Origin: Ornithodoros turicata
Lineage: Eukaryota; Arthropoda; Arachnida; Ixodida; Argasidae
Assembly (NCBI RefSeq): GCF_037126465.1
Contig: NC_088204.1
Coordinates: 80,924,361 to 80,988,360, forward strand
Length of the DNA stretch: 64,000 nt
Direction of reading: 5' to 3'
The notes beneath the pieces are model-generated. The model made no database searches. It saw nothing but the letters and a program-made list of their open reading frames with translations, and had not been told where the DNA came from. The position numbers and the translations under genes were made by a program. Each line of letters starts with the position of its first letter. The stretch's first letter is position 1. Of the stretch, positions 32,875-46,900 are shown one piece after another.

Positions 32875-34094
32875 CAGTGTTGTACCCGCTACCCGAAAAA
32901 GGTAGCGCAATACCGATACGCGCTACCTGAGCAAAAAGTAACGAAATCCCGATATCGTTACACGTACCTAAAAGTAGCGGAGTACCGCTACCGTTACCCG
33001 TAAAAAGTAACGCGGTACTTCATGCGCTACTTTTTGGGAAAGAAACAAACAGTATCGTTGATGACGTACTTCAAAAGTCTTAAAATAATAAATAATAAAA
33101 TAAAACAATAGCTCAAAATAATAAATAATAATAAAATAAAATAATATCCAAAAATAATAAATCGACGTCCAGTGGAGGTTACACGTAGGTCGCCTGAAGG
33201 CTAAAATTTGGAAAACCGTTTTTTACAGATTTACTAAATCCAGCTCGATATCCTGCATATCTTTTTCTCTTCCTCTAAAGCAAATAAAGCACAAAGCAAG
33301 TCTACCGATAAAAGGCTCAACAGCTTTGTCACAAAAAGAACTCAGATTGCCCGGAACGAGAAGTTAGTAGACATACCATGGTGTGCTTTTTCAAATTGGA
33401 CGTTGACTTCCTTGACGCACAGATAAAGCTTTCCCACCTAGGCGCATAGTAGACATCTGAACACCACGATACTGTTTTCTTTCTCCTCCTTATAGTCAAA
33501 GATGCTTGCTGTAGCAGGCCATGGTCCCTCCATTGCAGCGGACAAGAAATGGCAACGGTCAAGCACCTAAGCGTGCGTGGTGCAATGTCAAGCTGACGTC
33601 ATGCTGACGACATTCATAGTGACGTCAACTGACGTCACTCCTACTGCATTCTGGTGCCGTCTTCGCTAGCTATGAGTCATGACATTCCATAGCTAGCGAA
33701 GACGGCACCAGAATGCAGTAGGAGTGACGTCAGTTTGCAGACAACTCCGACAATACACCAAATCTTCAAGAAGGTTAATCCCAAATAGGGAACACGTGGA
33801 GGACACAGCCTCTTTGTAAGATAACGGCCTCTGTGCCCTCCTTTCGGCTATTTGCCTGGTCTTCGCAGAATGAGTTGTGATATCGGGCAGCTTGTTCGAA
33901 GTCGAGTTGTCGCGAACCCCAGCTCGGAAAGTAGCGGTAGCGGTAGCGCTCAAAGATTGCGCTACTGCAAATTTGTAACGGAAGTACTTCTTTCGTTACC
34001 AGTTTAAAAAAGTAGCGCGATCTCTACTCCGCTACCGAAAAAAGTAACGGATACGGTAGCGCCGCTACTAGTAACGGCGCTACGTACAACACTG
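32875..34094. mobile_element. hAT element, 1,220 bp
   Basis: An exact 8-bp duplication ATAGAAAC flanks it (32867-32874, 34095-34102). It starts CAGTGTTGTACCCGCTACC and ends GTACAACACTG. The ends are rich in GTAGCG/CGCTAC words and the middle in AATAATAAA runs. No transposase. It carries the 48-bp palindrome at 33627-33735. Confidence 0.93.
33627..33735. repeat. Perfect palindrome, 48-bp arms, 13-nt loop
   Basis: The left arm 33627-33674 (AACTGACGTCACTCCTACTG...CTAGCTATG) is repeated exactly in inverse at 33688-33735. The loop is 33675-33687. GACGTCA (CRE-like) words lie in both arms and just outside them. It is internal to the hAT element. Confidence 0.95.
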
Positions 34095-34979
34095 ATAGAA
34101 ACAGTGTATATTTTGACAGTAAAATCATAAACCATCGTTTTACAATGGATATCGTTATACGAGATATCGTTATCCGCGCATTTTACTGTAGATATATATT
34201 TTCTAAACAGACGCCTGCACCATTTTCCCATAAGTCGCCCCATGACCCCAATTTTTAATTCCTGTTGCACTTCATTTCTTCATTCGCCCACGTTTGTATA
34301 TGGCTAATTGTCACAGTTACATCGCGCTTTAAAGAGAAATATGGTGCTAACGTTGCCGAACATCGAACTAATGGAATGGATGGGTGAAATTCGTAATCTC
34401 GACCTATATGCAACAAAATAGAAGCAGGTTGGAAGGGTTGGTAGTCCCGCTTCGTAGGAAGTGAGTAAAACCCACATGAGCACAGTACCGGTTACCGTCG
34501 ATGACTACCGGTGCCAGATGTCGCTACAGCGAACCTGCGGAAAAGTAACGGCTTATTCTTCGCATTCTCCCATCAAGCATGTTTATTAGCAGGTTATGCA
34601 CGATACTGCGTTATCTATCCGAAAATCATTACCACCTGCCAACTGATAATGCCCGCGTCGCCAAAACTGCTGAGTCATGCCACGTGCTCGTTGCGGCGCC
34701 TCGTATCTTTCCTGATCTTCGTTTTATCTTCCGCCGCAAGGGGACAACAACAAGAAGGGGCAACTTCTACACTTTGAAGAGCAATAAAAAGGAAGAACTA
34801 CACTTGCCGTGGTTTAGTACGACGCATCGTTCACAGTGGTTCGTAAGGAACGGGGTCTGTGTCACTTCCTCGCAAACGACTCCCTGTCCCTTTGTTCACT
34901 ATAACCACCAATGTTCTGTTACATCTGACAGAACAAAACCCGGTAACCGACACGGACGAGAAGAGGAACTGTGGCAGTC

Positions 34980-37900
34980 ATGGGCCCTGTCACCTGGACA
35001 GCGGGTTGTGTCTTGTTCGTCTTGTGTACGGGATTTTGTCGGCAAGTTTCCTGCGAGGGATTACACTCTGAAGACTACATCAAGCAAAAGGTTGAACACT
35101 TTCAAATACGTCTTCACGAAGCCTTCGAAAGGCATCGCTTGCAACGAGCTAGACGTGACGTCGTCTATCCAGGTCTGGACGACAGCGGTAAGTCTTGAAT
35201 ATGTGCTCTGTTCGTTCAGTAAGTGTGGGGTTCACTCTATTTCGACAAGGTTATGTTGCTTATTGGAACCCCCAAAACCATTCAGTTAGGAGTGTTTCCC
35301 TTGACCCTGCTCATTCTATATGAGCTCTGACATTCCTGTTCAACGTGCAGTCCTGCAGAAGGAACACTTCCGTATCATCGGGACGCGTCCTGCGGACTTG
35401 GGAGTTCACCTGGCCAACGTCTCACACTGGGAACCAATAGATTTTCTCGGGGCAAAGCTTCTGTTTGTAGCAAGCAATAATGGGAAACTGGAATTATTCC
35501 GGTGGTCAAACGGGGGATACGTCGCATTCACGGGAACGGAAACTCACGTGGCTACGTCAAAGGCCAAGGTACAGTTAATTTTCAAAAAAATAAAAAAATC
35601 AATTTTAGTGTTCATTCTATAACACTTCCGTTTTGTAGACATTTATTCACGGTGATCAACTATGGCTAGTCTGTCTGCATCATCAGTTTGGCAGACTCGA
35701 GCACTTCATTAGACTTTACCAACTCGTCGGAAAAACAGTGGTAATGAAACAGACAATCGCTTTGGGTGGAGAGGCAGACATGAGCCTAGTTGGTGGATCG
35801 TTGTCTCACTACCTGGTCACCTGCGTCTTCAGGAAGCACTCCGCTTCTGGTGTGTCTTACGAGGGCAACGTCGTGTAAGTATATACACTCTTGCAAACGG
35901 TGTGCTTCATTTCAAAGTCTCCGAATGAATGTGCAGGCTGTATGAATGGAAGAACACTCAGTTCGACTCAGTCTCTCAGCACTCTGTAGTGGGCGCTCGT
36001 TCTGTCGTGGCCTGGTCCATGGACGGTCCACTGTACGTGGCTGTTGCCCAGCAACGCGACAATGAAGGCGAGCTAGCTATGGGTTCACCAGTTTTCATCT
36101 ACAACCAGAGTAAGTGGTCTTGTATTCGGAGAAGGAATATGGCTGAAGATCCTTTGCCTTCCAGGACGTGAACATGAGCTCAGCTATGTACAGGTGATCA
36201 GGCTTTGGCAAGCGAGTCACGTGAACCACTTTACAGTGGCTGCTGTACATTACCTAACTTTTGCTACCAAGCAAGGGGTACTGGTTTACTGGTATTCAGG
36301 TAAATCTCTTTTGTTAAAAAAAGGGGTTGACATTGCAGCACACAAGCATGGCAAGTGCCTCAATGGCGTACATCTGCGATTTCATTGCGCAGGTGATCAA
36401 TTTTTGGAATGGCAGACACTTTTAGGAACAGAAGATGCTGAATACGTTGAGGTGTTTAATCTGCCCAATGGTGAAGCTGCAATCGCTGTTGTCCGTCAGG
36501 TAGCTGTCTAAATACAGGCTGAATTTAGCGATTAAAAATGCAAATTTCCTTGCAGGAGGAAGTAATGTTCTTTTCTGAGACGGAAATGGCAACTTACAAC
36601 AGGAGTACCACAACACGAGTATCCGGTACAGCAATAACGAAGGTAGCATTCCAATACCTTCATGGAAATTACTACCTCTTTGCAACGTACTCTCCTGAAA
36701 AAATGGCAAAGTACTCTCCCATGCAACTTGTTCTTGAAAAGTACACTTCAGGTGGGTTTCTGACTGTGTGCATCTTGAATATGCATACTCAGGACCACTG
36801 CATTTGATATTTCAGTACCGTTCACAAAGAAGGATCCACTGTTGCGGTGCCTACACGACCTGGAAACTTTGCTCTCACGCCGACAAAAGCACATAGACAA
36901 GTTGGCAGCCAACATTGGACGGGTCTGGACCTCTGACAAACCTCGTCCCCTGGCTACGGACCTCTTGGTGGTGAATGGCCAAGTTAAGGTCCTGGGGGCC
37001 CTTTCTGCTCCCCAAGGGGTTCTCCTGCCTGGAGCCCAACGCGTGCCCCAGGTGACCCCCTCAGGTTTAGCTCAACAGCTGCAAGAGGCTGGCAACACAG
37101 TCTCCAGGATTGAAGATGGGTTGAAGAATGTGGTGTTCAAGTCCCTGCCACAGACTATCAAAGGTGGGGGGGGAGCTCTTGATTCCTTGACTTCTGCTTC
37201 CACTAACGTTCATTTTGTCATTTATGCCTGCGTGCCAGTTAGACTGGATGGTGGCTTTACTCTGGGTGGTTCAGTTCATTGGTTTATTCCACTTATCCTA
37301 AATGTTAAGATATGTTCATAACCCAGGTCTTCTTCTTTGCAGGCAATCTGAGATTTACAAAGCCTGTGTCCTCATCGGTGCTGCACATGAACAACTTCCA
37401 TAGTGGCACCCTCAATGGTGTACCCTTGGCTCGGCTCTCTGATGGGACTCTGAAGACAAGAGGCAACCAGGTTCTCAACCATCCAGTCACGTTCAGTGGA
37501 TTGAGTGCCGATAACCTCTTTTCAGACTCTGTTAATGGTGTCAACATATCTGGTACGTGTATCCCTAGCACATCTGCCGTTGAGGTAAAGTTTGTGCCTA
37601 TCTCAAGATACCCTATCCCTCCGCAGATGTCATGATGACTAACAAAGACCAGGTCGTTAAAGGATCTTTCAAGCTCAGCCACATAGCACTGTCGGATCTT
37701 GTCGTGGAAAAGGGGCACGCTATAAATGGCATTCGACCGGATCAAATTGTGACTACAAACACTCCCCAACTAATCTCTGGTCACAAGACATTCAAGAAAC
37801 TCAATGTTATTCGAAACTTGAGTGTAAAAACTACAACTAATGGGGTAAGTACAAGCAATTCAGAGACTTAAAACTGGAAGTTCCCATCTCATTACTTCGT

Positions 37901-40900
37901 AAATTGCAGAAAGACCTGTCAGAATTTGCCAAGACACTGGTGCCTCTGAACGGCAATTCTCACATCACAGGGCACTGGCGTTTCACCGCACCCATTACTG
38001 TCATTCGTGGGCTCAATTTAAAACTGCCAATCAATGGAATCTTCAGCATTCCAAAGCTGGTCAGCGAAGCAGTCGACATTGGCAGTACGCAAGTGATAAG
38101 TGGTAAATATACTTGCTGTAGTCTTGTGTGTACCTGCTGCAGGTATCCCTATGGCATTGGAAGCAAACCGTTGACAGAGCTTTCACGAAGGAGGCTCATA
38201 ACATATGCACATCATGCCTGGTTTCACGTGACAGTGAGACATGCCTTGACGTGTTTTGCAAACTGGATATGCTTTTAATTCCATAGAAAAAAATCAACTG
38301 TAGCTCATTGGGAAGTCAGTTGTTTGTATGTAGCGACCACTGTTGTGACGTTTCAGTTATTGTGCACTGGCTCATTGAAAGGGTGCTGCATATCTTCATT
38401 GCCTCCTCATTTGCTGGGTCCTCAATGCTATAATGCCAACATGTTGGTGTGGCTCAAGGTCCTGCATGGGATGGGGTAATTAATGTAGTCTGTTAAACTG
38501 TTCAGGTGCAAAGACCTACAAGGTTCCAGTACACTTCCATGGGAATGTTGATGTCTCTGGGTCTTTCAATGGCATCAGGGTCTCCCGAGACTTGGTAACT
38601 CTCAACACTGAGCAAAACATCGAGGGCACCTGGACATTCAGGGACGCGGTACACTTCAAGAAAAACTTGGACACAAAGCTCGTAAATGGAATAGACATCC
38701 TGAAAGAAGCCGTACTGCGGAACAGGAAGAACCTGCAGATCGTTTATGGGAAGAAGACATTCTTGCAAGACATGGGCGTGAATGGTGGCATTGGTATGAC
38801 GAGGTGGAGCACGATCGACGGCGTCGACCCCTCGGAATTTGTGAGGGGCACTGGAGCAGTGACTGTCTACGAAGGTCCTGTGACTATCGGTAACATGGTT
38901 GTTCAGAAAGATGTCATCGCTGAGAAAGGAATAAACGACAAGATTCTCCGCGACCTGCGAAACCTCATCTGGCTCAAGTCCGTGGACCAGGCAAGTTTTA
39001 CGTACTGTAGCTGTAGTGTGTTCTCGTACAGTGTGTACACGATATCTGCGGTGACCTGAAAGGGATTTTAGGATTAGATTACATTGTGGCCTGACTTCTG
39101 ACATTGTGGATAATGTTCGGGATTCTGTTAGGACCATAGTCCATTCAAAAAGACAAATGTGGGAACTGGGGGAGAAGCTATTTAGTCTTCACTGCATGTT
39201 CAAATCATGTTCCGTGATGTTAATCATGTCCTTACAGGTGATTACGGACAAGGTTATGGCATTCAATGCAATTCCATTACTCTCAAGTAGTCTCTGTTGA
39301 AAAGTGCCATTTTTTTTTTTTTTTTTTTTATGGTGCCCAGGTGCTTCCACCTGAGTACCTCAAGTACCTGAGATCCTCCTAAACTGAATGTAACCCATGT
39401 GAGCAATTTCAAAGTGTGCCTCCTGATGAAGCTTGCATCGTTTTTAATTTTCAGGAAATCAAGGTTCCAGTTAAGTTTAACAGGGTACACTTGGAAGGGG
39501 ATCTAGACACAGAAACTGTGAATGGTGTGAACCTAGACACTGATCTTGCGAAAACATTTGGGGACGAAGTCTGGAGCGGGCCTGTCACTTTCAAGGACAG
39601 CATATATGTTCGTGGCCCAGTCGACTTTGCTCCGGGTGTCAAAATAAATGGAGTCGACCTATCGGAGATATCCAAGCTGGTAAGTTTTTTTCATGCACCA
39701 CAAGTTTGTTTGTCAACACTTCACCTGCTTATCTTTCCCAGGTAACACAGGCTCATCGCAACAGTGTTATCCACGGCAACATCACTTTCCCGTCACTCAT
39801 CGCGGAGCACGACATCCACTGCGAGAAAGTGAACGGATTTCGCCTGGCACAGCAGTTCATGCTGGTCAACGCGGAACAGGTGGTTTCGGGAACGCAGAGT
39901 TTCAAGAAGCCCATCTCTGTCAAGCACCTCTCGGCAGATTTTGCAGATCCTGTAATGCTCAATGGTGTGAAACTACGTCCATTCCTCAACGAGGTTGTCC
40001 TTCGAGATGGGCCCCATCTGCAGCCAGTATCTAACAAGAATTTTGTGGGTGGAATTCATGGTAAGTGTTCATTGAAATCGGCAAATGCAGTTGATAGCCT
40101 TGGCATTTGCAAATATTCGCCTTGGAAGCACTGGTTTCTTCTTGGTTTTCTAGGTGTATTTAGGTACAACATCTTGCAGTATTGGTCTAATTTTCAAGAT
40201 TTTTAAAGATTATGCATCGTATCAAGTTTTTGAAATCTAGTTTCATTAAGCAGTATGGCGTGACAGTCATTATCTAAAACTTTATGGTAGAATTTATGGA
40301 TTTTAGCCGGAGGAAGCAATAGCATGTTTTGGCCAGGTGGCAAAAACATTTGTGTACATATTTTGCAGCAATAGACGTTTGGATTTCAAAATTTAAATTC
40401 GAGTAATTTAAATGTAAAATAAGCCCTCCAACTCAAGCCTGCGATACAATCGTGTTGCCTGTGTAGTGGGCACTGGCTCTGCTTTCCTTGTAACATCATT
40501 GATTACACTGATACACATTTAATCGGTGGCTGACCCCTCTGCATGACGTGTGAATTTTCCCCCAGCTGACCACGTTCGAGCAGCAGGCAGTATCGACGGA
40601 GTTAACGTGGATCAAATGCTCCGCAGCGTTGTCCTGCTGAACGTTCCTCAAACCATCAAGGGACCAAAGCAGTTCCTGAATCCGCTTGTTCTGGATGCTC
40701 TGCTTACGGATCATGTGAATGGAATAAACATAAAGGAACGAGTGGCCAAAGTCATTCGGAGGGATGTCAAAGGAGTGGTGACTGGGAAGAAATATGTGAA
40801 AGGGTAAGGTGATCTCTAGGAATTTCGTTCGTTCGTGAGATACAGTGTAAAATCTCTGCTACATGCTAAATGGCTGGCTATTAATGCCACATGGCTGATT

Positions 40901-43900
40901 TCATCTTCAGGGGAAACAATAACAAGAACAATTCGCTTTGCTACAATAAGAGAGAAAATACAGAAACTATTCAGTTTCATGTCCCAATTTTCGTGAATCA
41001 GCGGGAACACATATTTGCGCTTGCTAAACTTCGTGAATTCTGGACACTACCATTTGTGATGAGCCAGTACTGCATTGGATAAAAATGATATTGCACATAG
41101 CTGTGCTGCAAAACAGTTTAACGGCTTACTAGTAATCTGGGCTGCAAACTGAAAATAAAGCTCGCGACTGCAGCATAGTTTTTGAAATGTCAAGATGTTG
41201 AGGGTTTTACAGTTATTGGTTGCGAAACCAAAGTAGCAAGCAAATGAGTGCAACAATTTATTTGCAATTCAGAGATAAACGGGGAGACAACTGCAGCTCT
41301 ACAAGAGTCCTTGCACTGCATAACTAACATTCACGAGGCAATGTGTCTGGTGTATTGGGAACTAGGACAGTACGTTTGCAATGGCATCAACAGAAAGCAG
41401 GATCCCCTCAAACTGCTCCTTGTTCTTTGTAGCCGTGTCCTCGTTCATGGTAACATAAACACACGAGGTCTCATCAACGGGTTGGACATCAAGGATGTTT
41501 ATGCCAGGGCCCTGTCGAAAACTCGCGAAAACCTCATCACTGCACCTATGACTTTCATGGGAGGCATAGAAGCGGGTCAGTGAACCACATCTCTAAACGC
41601 TGCATTGCATTCTGATGTTTCGTATTGCATCATTTCCAGGCATGCTCCAGTTGTACGAACCAGCCAAACTGGATGGCGTGTCTCTGGCCAATGTCATTCC
41701 ACTGAGAGAAAGTTCAAAACTTCTCGGAAATGTGGTGTTCAGGAATTTGCTTTCGGACGGTCATATCAAGATCCGTGGCTTGCTCAACGGCTGCAATATC
41801 ACAAAGGTCAGGAATGCTAGCCTTTTAACTTTGGGTTATTGTGGCTGTTGATTCTAATGCAGTGATGTTCTCTAGTGTGTGCAAAAATATGGACATGATG
41901 CATGTTGCTATGTTATACCCGTCACACGGGCAGTCTTCAATGATCATTGAAACCAATGACCAATGAAAATGCGTGTAGTGACACCAAGTGTGTGACGTGT
42001 CAACTTCCCAAAGAGTATTGGATTCACCGTTCTGTCGACAGGTTGACACGTTGCACGCTAGGTGGCGCTACACGCACTTTCAATGATTGGTTTTAATGAC
42101 CATTGAAGACTGCCCGTGTGACAGGGGGTATTAGTTAAATAACTCCCAGACCATCGGCATAGCAGAGTGGGTAAGTGTCCATTTGCTGGTTGAAGTCAAG
42201 GTCGTTCGGAAGATTGGGTGGTGGTGGGTTCGAATGCTGCCCTGGGCAGTGCTGTCGAAGGGTTTCCCTGGGTTTTCTTGCAGATTTTCCAGACCAATGT
42301 TGGCACAGTTCTCTGAAGTCTGCCCTGTACGCATACTAGCCCCCCCCCCCCCCCCTGTCCCCCTCTCCATCTGTCAGTGTCTGTACGATGTTCGTAGCCA
42401 CAGCTCATTCATGGCACCAATGTGGAATATAACTGCAGAAATATGCAGTACGGTATCTTCTCGTTTTACGCACCGGTAGTCGAGAAATGCGCACATGATA
42501 GTCGCGGCAGACAAGGGAGTCTATACCTGCAAGTGTCTTTAGCTGTGAAGCTAAGGCTATTTGCTGACTAGGTACATGCTTCTCTGAAACAGAAGCTCTG
42601 AACTACAGGGTGTCCAAAATTAAGCTTTCACTAGCACTTTATAAATAGGCAAAAAAAAAAAAAAACTGGTGCTACTTTTTCCGTTTCTTACACAAGTAGT
42701 GTAAAGTTATCATCCGGTTTCCTGTCATCGCTGCGTTTGCGTAGCGCTCGTGAAAGCTTAATTTTGAATACCCTGTATATTGCTAAGCATTTCCACACTG
42801 TTCTTCCATAACACCTTGTATCCTTTTTGCTGTCAGACCCACTGCCATTCATTAAATGAAGTGATGCTTATATTGCAGCTCTATGAAGAAGCCATTTATC
42901 TGAATGGCGACAAGCAGACCCTGGGGGGCGACACCAGTTTTTCCAAACTATTCATCCGAGGCAACGTTCATATGCTGGGTCCAGTCAACAACGTATCGCT
43001 CAACAATCTCCTTGGCAGTCTCGTCAACAAATACAGCCCACAAGTCATCACTGGGCCCTTGACTTTCAGTGACAAGGTCTCTGTGGAGAGATTGACATTG
43101 AAAGGTCCAATCAATGGACTCAATCTCGAAAGTGTGCTTGCAGATGCAGTCACAAAATCCACTATCCAAGTAAGTTTCTTGCAGTGCTGTATGTAACACC
43201 ATTCCAGTCATTCAAACCTTTTTCGATATCGAAGAGCAGATACTTCTAAAAATCGTATCAGGGAAAAGTATGTTTGTTGCAAATTTATAACTATCTCCGT
43301 ATCGTTATATTTTTTTAGTGCCCACACCCTTTCTTCATTGGTCACATTTGTGACTGAATACTTTGAGTGACAGCTACTGCTAGAGGTCGACTCAAGTGTC
43401 TTCTCCATGTAAAACATTCTTTTTTGTTGCAAAACAGTGTTCACCCAATTTGCTATTATCCAAACTGAGCGAGCTGGATAAGAAAGATTTCGATGTTGCG
43501 TATGGCGTTCATGGAACGTCTTCGTATTTTCAGCAGAAGTATCTGGTAAAGTGTTGTGTTACTCTTCTTTGTTGTAGCAGTACTCTGTTACATTAAAAAG
43601 GAAGTATCTATATCGGTACTTTGCTACCTTTTATCCAAGTAATGAGTATCTCTCTTCTCTCTCTAAAACATCCTACATTTGGGCATTTCCTCCTTTGCAG
43701 ACCATCAAGGGAGCCAAAACTTTCACTGGCCCACATGCCCTGGAAGTGACACAAGTTCTGAATGTTCATAATGATGTTCACTCTCACGGCCCTGTGGGGG
43801 GAATTAAAATTGAAGACCTGAATACCGTGGTGACCACACATGGGCAGCAGGAAGTCGGCGGAAAGAAAACCGTCCTCGGCGGTGTTCACGTGACTGGAGA

Positions 43901-46900
43901 CGTTCATGTTAAAGGTAGTCACCGCCGTTCTGGCTTTCCCTAATTCCCCAATCGTTCCCTTCCCTAAATGCACACTCCGCTCCTGCAGGGACCCTCAACG
44001 GACTGCACGTCCCGCAAGATTTAGTCCTGTCGGACATTCCGGAACGCATTCCCGGGAAGACCATCTTATCCGGTCCGTCCGCCATTCGCGGTAACCTGAA
44101 CGTCAACAAAGTAAACGACTTAGACCTGAACACACTGCTCAGAGACCGATTAAAGTTGGACGGCGACCAGAATCTGCGTTCGAAACTAGTGTTTGAAGAT
44201 GACATTGCCGTCAAAGGTATGTCTGATGCCAGAAATGTTCCTTGTCATCCTTGCCGGTTATTCCTCTGCAGGAAACTTTGCAGCGCAGAAGCTGAATGAT
44301 ATTCCGAGAGAGGCCATAGTCACGCAGACAGGTCGTCACACTTTGCGTGGTACAAAGACCTTCACCAAGCCTATTGAGGTTCAAGGGAACTTGAAGGTCG
44401 TCACCATCAACAGAATTAATGTGACCAATCTATCGAAGGACGTTGTCTACTTGAACAGGCCACAGGACATTCCACAGACGACAGTAAGACGTCAAAATCT
44501 TTTGCAGTGTTTTCCTGCTGTGTGCTACTTGCAATTCATTGTTTGTGGGCGTAGTTCAGGGTGTCCGCAATAAATTTTTGGCTGCAGCGTATTGTGCAAG
44601 GATGACAATTGCAGCTGCAGCTTGTCCTTGATCTGCATACTCTCTGAAAATCCCTTGTCCTCGGAGCGCACGAGTAATGTTGGTGTTGCCCTGCCATTTA
44701 TGGCACATTCCATTGAAACAGTTGAGTCAAAAGCCATTAGCAGAGCTGGGGCAAAACATGTGCTCCAAGTATAATACTGCATCACTATCAAGTGCCGATC
44801 GTACCCACTTGATGCGGTGACAACAATGACGGGACAATTCGGCAATAACAGAGGTACCAGTTGACTAAAGACCCCCTAATCTCGGCCCTCTTCTCAGGCC
44901 CTCAAACGAAAGTATTATTACCCAGTTGTGATAACTTTGGTTAACCACTTCCTGCATTTTCGAGGTCGAGGGCCCCTAAGACTCCTGATGCTGGACTGAC
45001 ACACTGCGGTACCAGAAATTTAAGGTTCCGCAAATAATTGCCCGACCCTGGCTCCTGATAAATTTGCGAATTATTGAGCTCTCGAATTTAGCCACTTGTA
45101 CAGCATTTGATAGAGGGGCCATACAAATTAATGCTTGTCTTTCAGACTTTCTCAGCCCCTATTGAGGTAGTGGGTGATATGAAGGTCACAACCACAGTGA
45201 ACGGAGTTGACCTCAGGGGATTGAAAGCAAGCTTAGAGGCCAGCAAACAGGCATGGATGGGACAAGCTAATGGAATTGTACAAACTGTAACGAACCAAGG
45301 AAATGTGTTGAAGAAGCAGTACGAGTATTATCTAGGTATGAACCCTACTGCTTGTCTTTCCACCATTTGTACAGTAATTGCTTTTTTTTTTCTGCAGCAC
45401 AAGCAACAGCATTTGTGTACTTTGAGCTGTTCCAAACTCTCAATATACCATCGACAAGGTTGCTGACATCACCTGTACACCGTTCTGCCGAGTAAGTTTA
45501 TCAATACAAAGTCGTAACGAAGCAGGAATGGATGAAAGACTGTTTACGCGTTAATCTATACACTGGAGGACACATTGGGATGCTTAACACTTGTACGAAA
45601 TTGGCTGTATTCTTCTTCTTTGTATCGAATGAAGCCAATGCCCCTTTCGCCTTCTCGAATGGCGTACACCCCTTGCTAAAGCCTGGATGGTCAAATCTGG
45701 AAACTAGTCTATGAAACAAATACGTATCGCTAAGTTCTCAGCCGAAATCTACGTGGCTAATTTTTTTCGTCCAGAGAGGGAATTCCTGCGTACTCTCAAC
45801 ATCCGGCCATTGCTCCTGTCATGTATTCCGTTGAATAAGTCAAACTACACCATTCTTTCGTGTGATTTTCACACACCTGTGATTCAAACATTCTGAAACC
45901 ACTTTTCGGTGCTCCATACGTCGTTGACAAGAGTTCGATGTCCGCCACGCCTGCGGTATTTCTTCACGATGAGGACTCGTAGCGTAGACCTGGAAACTCT
46001 TTACACTGCCGTGAAACGTATTCTTGGAACGTTGCCAAATGCCTATTCCATCACTTACAAATGGCAGTTTCTTGACTGTTGCCGTCCACTATCTATCTTG
46101 AAAGGGTTCCATGGAACACACTGCCAGCTACTACGGCTACGGTCTGGACAGCCTGGCACACACGTTGCAAGAACAACGATGACTGTTGCAGAGAGTACTC
46201 CACGGAGTTCCTGGAGGTCAAACCAGATGGACAATTGGCGAAGTCGTCCGTTGTTCTGCAACGACGCTACTTCCCCTTCCTGTTTCAACAAGGGTCTCAC
46301 CAGGGAGGATTCATGGTATGGACAAATACAACCTCTCACAGAAAAAGGTATGTACAAGCTTGTTATTGGTATCTAAAAAAAAAGTGCCGTGGTACAATAC
46401 CATGCTCTAAGAGATTCCCTTTCAAGGGTGCTTGAAAGCACAAGTATACGGTATGCAATATTAGTCTCGTGTTCGTGGTTTATAATAAAAAGACAGCCTA
46501 AAGTTCAAGGTTGCTTTCCTTTATACTTGCCCCCAATCTGAGGACTTGAAGAAACTTGTCTGTTCAAAAAAAGTCTTCCGAGGATCTTTTCATATCTCCA
46601 GACTTCTTTTCAAAAACTTGCTTGCCTTTCAGTTGTGAATATCCTGGCAACGAGGAATTAGTCGTAACTACGGTCCAAGGCGCTTCTGACCCGTCCTGCG
46701 ATCGAAACACCCGCACGGAGTTTAGAGCTGCGGACTACCCGTTCGTAAGCGACGTCAGGTTCTTTGAGTTCCAGGGGGAAGCTTATCTGGTTGTCGCTAG
46801 CTCATTCAGCAAGTTTGTTCCTTCTTCAGCGAACGGTACGGCTCTCTCATCTCTGCACATTTCTGCACATTATTGCAACATTTTTCACCTCTTGTTTGTC

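Larger units (their letters stand above)
32207..34192. mobile_element. Probable Tigger-like element split by a hAT insertion
   Basis: The right end reads ATATCGTTATCCGCGCATTTTACTG followed by TA. The left end near 32207 (AGTGAAACCCGTGTACAACGATATT) resembles its inverse with several mismatches. Matching flanks ATAGAAAC on both sides of the inner hAT show that the two halves were once contiguous. The left boundary is uncertain. Confidence 0.5.
29108..34979. other. Intergenic between GTPBP1 and the EAR/NG-repeat gene
   Basis: Nothing here looks like a host gene. The first part should hold the GTPBP1 3' UTR, though no polyadenylation signal close to the stop is obvious. The rest is transposon sequence described separately (30143-30936, 32207-34192). 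Scattered Tigger-type ends occur, such as GATTCGTATAATCGAGATTCTACTG before TA at about 32742-32766. Confidence 0.6.

Noticed and set aside
34579..35289. 236-codon plus-strand frame overlapping exon 1 of the NGV-repeat gene
   Set aside because: A different frame through the 5' UTR and exon 1; no signal peptide or domain, and it does not connect to downstream exons.
38502..39137. 211-codon minus-strand frame antisense to the NGV-repeat gene
   Set aside because: It mirrors exon 38506-38990, which has clear coding repeats and matching splice phases on the plus strand.
39238..39300. Extra exon after the acceptor CCTTACAG at 39241
   Set aside because: The open frame ends at TGA with no donor and lacks the repeat pattern; joining 38990 to 39455 keeps both frame and repeat.
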